Shown here piece after piece: positions 23,651 through 28,118 of a DNA stretch of 28,118 bases. The stretch is from an uncultured Clostridia bacterium. GTDB lineage: Bacteria; Bacillota; Clostridia; Oscillospirales; Acutalibacteraceae. The notes beneath the pieces are model-generated. The model made no database searches. It was not told where the DNA came from and saw only the letters and a program-made list of their open reading frames with translations. Position numbers and translations under genes: made by a program. The DNA lies in assembly GCA_937919155.1 (NCBI GenBank), contig CALFPM010000149.1, positions 1 to 28,118 of the forward strand, written 5' to 3'. The first letter of the stretch is position 1; each line of letters starts with the position of its first letter.

Positions 23651-23680
23651 AAACCGCCGATATCCTCGGCGGTAATTTTT
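23651..23680. terminator. Bidirectional terminator between the small gene and the PHP gene
   Basis: ACCGCCGA (23653-23660) and TCGGCGGT (23666-23673) form a perfect 8-bp GC-rich stem with loop TATCC. On plus it is followed by AATTTTTTT, and on minus by TTTTTTG. It ends both the 64-residue gene (stop 23646) and the PHP gene (stop at 23681). Confidence 0.93.
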
Positions 23681-24352
23681 TTATTTTTCAAAAATTTTAA
23701 GGGAATATCTGCCGTTTCTGAGCGCATCGGCAACCTGCTTTGAATCGGTTAAATATTCATCAAAATAAACTCCGCCGGGTTCAAGTGAAAGATTTCCGTG
23801 GAAATCGGAACCCGAAAGCTTTCGGAGACTGTGCAGTTCTGCCCATTTGTTGGCAACCGTATTTCTTGAATAGTGGTCACCGTGGCCGTTATAAACCTCA
23901 ACACCGTCAAGCATCTCAGGGTCTGTAACTGTCATACCGATTCTGAAAGGATGCGCCTGAAAAATGATGAGATTATTTGCCTCGGCAAAAGGTCTGAATT
24001 CCTTGGGGTCATTGAATTTGGTGAGGTCATTTGCAATAACAAAATCCTCATCAAAGCCGTAAACAAGGTAATCATTGTCATTCTCAAGAAAACGGAGTTC
24101 CATTCCGAGAATAACATGGAATTTTTCATCTTCAAATTCTTTTGCGGCTCTGTATCCCGAAAGATATTTCTGAACCTGTTCTTCATATGTTTCGCCGTGA
24201 TGGCCGAACTGAGATGCACTGAAATGGTCGGTAACAATTATGCCGTCATATCCCAATTCCTTGTATCTGCTGACTATGTCTGTAGCAAACACACGGCTGC
24301 ATGAGCTTGCCTCTTTGGTGTGAATATGAGTATCAAAAAGGTATTTTTTCAT
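23681..24352 (-). CDS. PHP-domain metal-dependent phosphoesterase-like protein
   Basis: A 223-residue single-domain protein of the PHP superfamily. Motif I is FDTHIHTKE (metal-binding His pair), IIVTDHFS gives the next Asp-His, GMELRF the Glu, FQAHPFR a further His, and LSGSDFHG the final Asp-His pair, so the trinuclear metal site looks whole. There is no transmembrane segment or polymerase domain. Related proteins hydrolyse phosphoesters such as histidinol phosphate or 3',5'-nucleoside bisphosphates; the short length and lack of YciV or HisK marks leave the substrate open. It is alone under its own promoter, divergent from spoIIGA. Confidence 0.9.
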   Translation of the reverse strand: MKKYLFDTHIHTKEASSCSRVFATDIVSRYKELGYDGIIVTDHFSASQFGHHGETYEEQVQKYLSGYRAAKEFEDEKFHVILGMELRFLENDNDYLVYGFDEDFVIANDLTKFNDPKEFRPFAEANNLIIFQAHPFRIGMTVTDPEMLDGVEVYNGHGDHYSRNTVANKWAELHSLRKLSGSDFHGNLSLEPGGVYFDEYLTDSKQVADALRNGRYSLKIFEK

Positions 24353-24383
24353 AAAACATCATCTCTCTTTCAATATCCAGTTA

Positions 24384-24412
24384 ATTATATACCTTTGGTT
24401 TCGGATATTCAA
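24384..24412 (-). promoter_or_regulatory. Sigma-A promoter of the PHP gene
   Basis: On the minus strand, TTGAAT (24412-24407) and a perfect TATAAT (24389-24384) are 17 bp apart, about 32 bp before the PHP gene ATG, in the 137-bp divergent gap shared with spoIIGA. Confidence 0.75.
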
Positions 24413-24438
24413 TAGAAAACTTTTAATTTCTTCCCCTA

Positions 24439-24473
24439 TGCGACAAAATTTATATACCGCGCGGTATTATAAT
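24439..24473 (+). promoter_or_regulatory. spoIIG-type promoter with candidate Spo0A box
   Basis: TATAAT (24468-24473) has no usable -35 at 17 bp. GCGACA (24440-24445) lies 22 bp upstream, and TGCGACA (24439-24445) matches the Spo0A box TTCGACA in six of seven positions. This is the arrangement known for the Bacillus subtilis spoIIG promoter: 22-bp spacing and a Spo0A box overlapping the -35. A perfect 14-bp palindrome, ATACCGCGCGGTAT (24454-24467), fills the spacer next to the -10. Confidence 0.65.
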
Positions 24474-24489
24474 CGTTAGCAAAGGCAGG

Positions 24490-25365
24490 TTGATTATTCT
24501 GAAAACGGTTATTTATGCAGACATTCTGATTGTTATAAACATAATTGTCAATTATCTGTTGCTGAGAGCAAGTGCGGCAATCACAGGCACTCAATTCAAG
24601 CCTGTGCGTTTTCTTCTTGCGGCAGGTCTCGGCGGCGTATTTTCTCTCGTAATTTTTATTGAAAATATCCCTGTTTTTCTTAATGCAGTTATCAAAATCC
24701 TGTTTCTTTCGTCAATTGTTCTGGTTGCATTCGGAGCAAAATCATTGAAGGCATTTATGAAATGCTGTGCATCGTTTTTTCTTGCAAACTTTGCATTTGC
24801 AGGCATTATGCTTGCAATCAGCATTATGTTTGCACCCGAATCGGCTATTTACAAAAACGGAATCGTCTATTTTAACATAAACATCTTTACGCTGACGGTA
24901 ACCTCTGTTGCCTGCTACGCTGTGCTGAGCATTATTAACCGCTTTTCAAAAAGCAAGACATCGGAAAAAAGCATTTATCCGCTCCGCATAACATACGGCA
25001 GCCGCACCGTTGAGGGCAAGGCACTTCTTGACACAGGCAACACACTTTGCGACTGTTTTTCAGGAAAGCCCGCCATAATAACAGAAAAAATGTTTGTATC
25101 TCATTTGTGCAACGGTTCAGAACTGACAGAAATGAAAAGCTTTCGCCTGATTCCGTTTTCAACAATCAAAAGCGGCGGTGCATTGCCCGCTTTCCTTGCT
25201 GACAAAGCCGAAATAATGGATAAAGGCAAATGGATTGAGGCAAAAGACATTTACATAGCGGTTACCGAAAACAAAATTGTATCGGGCGGCTACTCCGCGT
25301 TGCTGGGTATGCCGTTTTTTGATGCGATAGACAACAAAATCGAAGGAGGAATTTCCGCAAGATGA
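24490..25365 (+). CDS. spoIIGA: Pro-sigma-E processing protease SpoIIGA
   Basis: A 291-residue membrane-bound aspartic protease that cuts pro-sigma-E in the mother cell after signalling from the forespore. Five or so N-terminal helices (about 9-150) are followed by a soluble protease domain with catalytic Asp181 in GKALLDTGNTLCD and the flap-like GGYSALLGMPFFDAID near the end. Length is close to the usual ~300. The start is a TTG at 24490 with AAAGGCAGG directly before it; the spacing is tight, so the exact start is uncertain. It overlaps sigE by four bases (ATGA), as expected for the spoIIG operon, and is read from the Spo0A-type promoter upstream. Confidence 0.95.
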   Translation: MIILKTVIYADILIVINIIVNYLLLRASAAITGTQFKPVRFLLAAGLGGVFSLVIFIENIPVFLNAVIKILFLSSIVLVAFGAKSLKAFMKCCASFFLANFAFAGIMLAISIMFAPESAIYKNGIVYFNINIFTLTVTSVACYAVLSIINRFSKSKTSEKSIYPLRITYGSRTVEGKALLDTGNTLCDCFSGKPAIITEKMFVSHLCNGSELTEMKSFRLIPFSTIKSGGALPAFLADKAEIMDKGKWIEAKDIYIAVTENKIVSGGYSALLGMPFFDAIDNKIEGGISAR

Positions 25366-26066
25366 AAAATGCCGTTTTCAAATCACTGAAAAATCTTTTA
25401 ATGAAGTTGAAATCAAAGATTTTTGAAATAGAGGTTGATTACATAAACGGCCCTGACACACTCCCACCTCCGCTTTCGGCAGAAAAAGAGCTTGACTGCC
25501 TGCTGAAACTGGAACAAGGCGACAAAGATGCCAGGGAAGAAATCATCGTTCACAATCTCCGTCTGGTGGTCTATATTGCAAAAAAATTTGAAAACACGGG
25601 AATACCCATTGAGGACCTTATTTCAATCGGCACACTCGGTCTCATAAAAGCGGTCAACACATTCCGACTTGCAAAGAACATCAAGCTTGCAACATACGCA
25701 TCACGATGCATTGAAAACGAAATTCTGATGTATCTGCGAAAAACCAACTCAATGAAAGCGGAAGTTTCATATTTCGAACCGCTGAACATTGATTGGGACG
25801 GCAATGAACTTTTGCTCTCCGATGTGCTGGGCAGCGAACCCGATGACGTTTACCGCGACCTTGAAGATGAGGATGAGCGTTCAAGGCTTTACAGAGCGGT
25901 TGCTTCACTCAACAAGAGGGAAAGACAGATTATGACAATGCGTTTCGGGATCGGCGGAAGCAGGGAATACACTCAGAAAGAAGTTGCGGATGCTCTCGGT
26001 ATTTCTCAGAGTTACATTTCAAGGCTTGAAAAGAGGATAATAGAAAAAATAAAAAGGGAGGTTTAG
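25362..26066 (+). CDS. sigE: RNA polymerase sporulation sigma-E factor (pro-sigma-E)
   Basis: A 234-residue sigma-70 factor directing early mother-cell genes. A basic and hydrophobic pro-sequence (residues 1-28) ends near EVDYINGPDTLPPPLS, the processing site region. Region 2 contains NLRLVVYIAKKFENTGIPIEDLISIGTLGLIKA and IKLATYASRCIENEILMYLRK; then EPLNIDWDGNELLLSDVLG and a region 4 helix-turn-helix in TQKEVADALGISQSYISRLEKRI. These are near-identical to the Bacillus protein. It is coupled to spoIIGA. sigG, which often follows in clostridia, is missing here; instead the gene converges with a cwlD-like gene, and its stop codon lies inside the loop of the shared terminator. Confidence 0.98.
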   Translation: MKNAVFKSLKNLLMKLKSKIFEIEVDYINGPDTLPPPLSAEKELDCLLKLEQGDKDAREEIIVHNLRLVVYIAKKFENTGIPIEDLISIGTLGLIKAVNTFRLAKNIKLATYASRCIENEILMYLRKTNSMKAEVSYFEPLNIDWDGNELLLSDVLGSEPDDVYRDLEDEDERSRLYRAVASLNKRERQIMTMRFGIGGSREYTQKEVADALGISQSYISRLEKRIIEKIKREV

Positions 26067-26076
26067 CCTCCCTTTT
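26052..26076. terminator. Bidirectional terminator inside the overlapping ends of sigE and cwlD-like gene
   Basis: AAAAGGGAGG (26052-26061) and CCTCCCTTTT (26067-26076) form a perfect 10-bp stem around loop TTTAG, which contains the sigE stop. T-runs exist on both strands (CCCTTTTG on plus, CCCTTTTTATTTTTTC on minus). The last codons of both genes are part of the hairpin. Confidence 0.85.
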
Positions 26077-26704
26077 GTGTTTGTTCAAGATTATCAGCAA
26101 TTGCAGCTGCAATCGCTTCTGCATATGCCTCAAGATTGCCGTCATAAAGCAAATTGTCCTCATCGTTATTGATGAATCCCAATTCAACAAGGCAGCTCGG
26201 CATATCCGTATGACTGTTCACATAATAATCGCCGTTACCCCGTGCATAACCTGACTTGACTCCCCTGTTTTTAGAAATACCCGCCTCATCAAGACCGTTG
26301 AGTATACTTTCGGCAAGTGCTTTATCCGCTTCAGGCGAATCGCTGCTCACCCATATTTCAACGCCTTTTGCACCTTCTGCACTGTTGCGGTGAAGAGAAA
26401 CAAAAAGCTGAGCCTTTTTTCTGTTTGCAATTACACAACGCTTTCCGAGGCTCACAAACGAATCGTCATCACGGGTAAGAACAACATCAATCCCCTGCTC
26501 TTTCAACTCATCTTCAACAAGCAGTGCAAGGTCAAGGTTATCGTCTTTCTCGTATCTTCCGCAATATTCCGCCCCCACATCGCTGCCGCCGTGACCCGGG
26601 TCAATCACAACCTGCGCAGTATCGAAGAATAAAAAAGCGCCGATTGCCGATGCAATAATAAGCAAAGATAAAATTAAGCGTAAAATTTTCTTTTTGGATT
26701 TCAT
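26063..26704 (-). CDS. CwlD-like N-acetylmuramoyl-L-alanine amidase
   Basis: A 213-residue Amidase_3 enzyme that removes the peptide from muramic acid. A signal-anchor helix (8-27) is followed at once by the catalytic domain. Zinc ligands are His38 in IDPGHGG, Glu52 in RYEKDDN and His105 in SLHRNS; the catalytic Glu175 lies in CLVELGFINN. Size and anchor match CwlD, which makes muramic-delta-lactam in spore cortex, and the convergent neighbour is sigE; a vegetative amidase is possible. GGAGGCG precedes the ATG. It lies 63 bp after trxB and probably shares its transcript. Confidence 0.92.
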   Translation of the reverse strand: MKSKKKILRLILSLLIIASAIGAFLFFDTAQVVIDPGHGGSDVGAEYCGRYEKDDNLDLALLVEDELKEQGIDVVLTRDDDSFVSLGKRCVIANRKKAQLFVSLHRNSAEGAKGVEIWVSSDSPEADKALAESILNGLDEAGISKNRGVKSGYARGNGDYYVNSHTDMPSCLVELGFINNDEDNLLYDGNLEAYAEAIAAAIADNLEQTQKGG

Positions 26705-26734
26705 GCATCCGCCTCCGATTATGCCAAAACTTCA

Positions 26735-26762
26735 AACAGGCCGCCCGTCAGGACAGCCTGTT
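26735..26762 (-). other. Hairpin between trxB and the cwlD-like gene
   Basis: On the minus strand AACAGGCTGTCC and GGGCGGCCTGTT pair over 12 positions (with T-G wobbles) around a TGAC loop. The following TGAAGTTTTGG is a poor U-tract, so this may be a weak attenuator or a processing hairpin rather than a full terminator. Confidence 0.55.
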
Positions 26763-26767
26763 GTGAA

Positions 26768-27676
26768 TTACATAGAATCAATATATCTGCAAGCGGCAAG
26801 GGCGGCAACAGAACCGTCAGCCGTTGCGGTTGTGATTTGTCTGATGCTCTTTTTGCGGCAATCGCCTGCAACAAAGACACCTGCGGTTTTTGTGAGACAG
26901 GATTCATCCGAATCAACATATCCCCACTCGTCAAGACCTGCAATGTCGGCAAAAGCAACGTTATTGGGAATAAGACCGATTGCAACGAAAAGACCGTCAA
27001 CCTTAAGCTCGGATTCGGATTTGTCAGATTCCTTGATGAGCTTAAGCGCTTCAAGTGACTTTTCTCCGACAAGTTCTGAAATAACCGTGCCCATAATGAA
27101 CTCAACATTATCTTTTGTCTTGAGTTTTTCAACAAGGCGCGCTTCGCCTGTGAAGAAATCAAGATTCTGAATAACATAAACCTTTTTGCAACCTTCGGAA
27201 AGAAGCACAGCCTCCTGCAGAGCGGAGTTACCGCCGCCAAGGACTGCTACGGTCTGATTCTTAAAGAAAGCACCGTCACAAACAGCACAGTATGAAACGC
27301 CTTCACCTACAAGCTCGTTTTCATTAGGCAGACCTATCTGTCTGTGCTTGACACCTGTTGCAATGATAACAGCCTTTGCTTCGTGCTCGCCTTCCTCTGT
27401 GATAACGGTTTTTGTTGCACCGTTGTCACGGATTTCGGTTACGGTTTCCATCTCAATTTCAGCACCTTGACCGAGCACCTGATCAATGAGCTTCTCGGCA
27501 AATTCATTGCCGCTCATCTGAGCAAAACCGGGATAATTCTCAATCTGCGGAGAATAAGTTATCTGACCGCCGAAAGTGCCTTTTTCAAGCACAAGAACGG
27601 TTTTATCCGCTCTCAGAGCATAGAGCGCCGCAGTAAGTCCCGCAGGCCCTGCTCCGATTATAATTATATCGTACAT
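26768..27676 (-). CDS. trxB: Thioredoxin reductase-like flavoprotein lacking the NADPH phosphate motif
   Basis: A 302-residue low-molecular-weight thioredoxin reductase. The FAD-binding GAGPAG (8-13) and the C-terminal VFVAGDCR are intact, and the redox pair is Cys130/Cys133 in SYCAVCDGAFF. The second dinucleotide fold keeps GGGNSALQEAVLL, but the HRRxxxR motif that holds NADPH phosphate is replaced by VIQNLDFFTGE. The protein may therefore use a different electron donor, as in the ferredoxin-linked thioredoxin reductases of clostridia. AAGGAG lies 6 bases before the ATG. No clear promoter is seen upstream, where composition changes. Confidence 0.92.
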   Translation of the reverse strand: MYDIIIIGAGPAGLTAALYALRADKTVLVLEKGTFGGQITYSPQIENYPGFAQMSGNEFAEKLIDQVLGQGAEIEMETVTEIRDNGATKTVITEEGEHEAKAVIIATGVKHRQIGLPNENELVGEGVSYCAVCDGAFFKNQTVAVLGGGNSALQEAVLLSEGCKKVYVIQNLDFFTGEARLVEKLKTKDNVEFIMGTVISELVGEKSLEALKLIKESDKSESELKVDGLFVAIGLIPNNVAFADIAGLDEWGYVDSDESCLTKTAGVFVAGDCRKKSIRQITTATADGSVAALAACRYIDSM

Positions 27677-27677
27677 T

Positions 27678-27932
27678 TTGTTCTCCTTAAAAATATTTTT
27701 TTATAAAAGATGTTTTGTTTTTTTTATGATTGTTGTATTGTTTTTTTCCTGTGACTCTTACAACAGAAAATTAACAGGAACGGATTTTAGTGTTGGTTGG
27801 ATTAATTTGCCTGAGTTGACTTGTATATATTATGATATTCCTAGTGGATTAAGTATTGGTGTTTCAAGTCAGCGAATAACAGATGTGTATTGGAATGATA
27901 AATACATATTGGCAACCTATATTAATAGGTAA
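27678..27932 (+). pseudogene. Truncated lipoprotein-like gene fragment of Bacteroidetes character
   Basis: An open frame of 84 codons at most. KRCFVFFMIVVLFFSC is a good lipoprotein signal (basic start, hydrophobic core, Cys), then SYNRKLTGTDFSVGWINLP and SSQRITDVYWNDKYILA resemble the short beta-rich lipoproteins common in Bacteroidetes. There is no in-frame ATG before the basic residues (only a TTG at 27678 that overlaps the trxB leader; the ATG at 27726 would cut the signal), no ribosome site, and the frame stops soon after the WNDKYILA strand, earlier than I would expect for such proteins. It therefore looks truncated at both ends. AT content is higher than in the neighbours. Confidence 0.4.
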
Positions 27933-28073
27933 CCTCACATAGTGATTTGCGTCTCCTAATTTAAAAAGTGTTATTTTTTACAATATTTTTGCCGTTTTCA
28001 TTTGCTTTTTTGATATACAACCTGTTTTTGAGGCGTTTTTCGCGTTTTGGGGATGAAAAATACACGTTTCCAC
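27933..28073. other. Non-coding gap at the right end
   Basis: I see no gene, promoter or repeat in this AT-rich stretch. A 35-codon open frame on the minus strand ending near 27960 has no start or ribosome site and lies past a terminator, so it is not called. Confidence 0.5.
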
Positions 28074-28118
28074 GAAAAATAGCGCCGTCTGCGTGAAATT
28101 CCACACAGACGGCGCTAT
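28074..28118 (-). terminator. Strong terminator of a minus-strand gene beyond the window
   Basis: ATAGCGCCGTCTG (28079-28091) and CAGACGGCGCTAT (28106-28118) form a perfect 13-bp stem, extended by GTG/CAC after one mismatch. On the minus strand it is followed by TTTTTC. The window ends exactly at the last base of the stem. Confidence 0.85.

Noticed and set aside
23413..26755. A shared 12-mer CCGTCAGGACAG near 23416 and 26745.
   Set aside because: Dozens of repeated 12-mers are expected by chance in 28 kb, and the contexts differ (a gene leader and a hairpin loop).
1..28118. CRISPR arrays, tRNA or rRNA genes, insertion sequences and prophage genes.
   Set aside because: I saw no regularly spaced repeats, no cloverleaf with a CCA end, no transposase or integrase and no phage structural genes.

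Overview
The window reads as a 28 kb piece of a spore-forming gut-type clostridium (Firmicutes, probably Oscillospirales/Ruminococcaceae; the lineage is inferred). Evidence: spoIIGA-sigE, a cwlD-type amidase, an alanyl T-box, a cdaA-cdaR pair, AGGAGG-type ribosome sites, frequent TTG/GTG starts and consensus sigma-A promoters. Almost everything is on the minus strand; only the 64-residue gene, spoIIGA-sigE and a fragment at the right end are on plus.

Layout, read along minus-strand transcription from right to left. (1) 28118-27678: a terminator for an off-window gene and a truncated lipoprotein-like fragment with unlike composition. (2) 27676-26063: trxB and a cwlD-like amidase, converging on spoIIGA-sigE (24490-26066, plus); the two units share a bidirectional terminator inside their overlapping 3' ends. 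(3) 24352-23681: a PHP-domain hydrolase, convergent with a 64-residue conserved-looking protein and sharing a bidirectional terminator with it. (4) 23290-17580: a probable operon of ferredoxin-type aldo/keto reductase, SGNH hydrolase, PfoR-type EIIC membrane protein, secreted neutral-ceramidase-like enzyme and RodA/FtsW glycosyltransferase, ending in a strong terminator. (5) 17429-15234: a large protein joining an ECF-sigma-like cytoplasmic half to an outside half of WG repeats and an SH3b domain. (6) 15204-6976: a consensus promoter and Ala T-box, then alaS, hit, an apt-like gene, comEC, holA, rnmV and ispF in one tight run. (7) 6889-4746: cdaA-cdaR (c-di-AMP synthesis) with its own promoter and terminator. 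(8) 4591-1: an FG-GAP-like lipoprotein, a response regulator, a sensor kinase and a DUF1385 membrane protein, closely packed or overlapping.

The main themes are envelope and sporulation control (RodA, CdaAR, SpoIIGA/SigE, CwlD, two-component system), translation and replication housekeeping under an alanine sensor, and a lipid-hydrolase cluster. The most novel-looking items are the membrane-anchored sigma-like/WG/SH3 fusion with an inverted repeat around its promoter, the unusual T-box terminator geometry, a spoIIG promoter that seems to keep the 22-bp spacing known from Bacillus, and the ceramidase-like cluster. Both ends of the window (about the first 500 bp and last 430 bp) differ in codon use or composition from the rest and may be chimeric joins or recombination tracts; treat them with caution.
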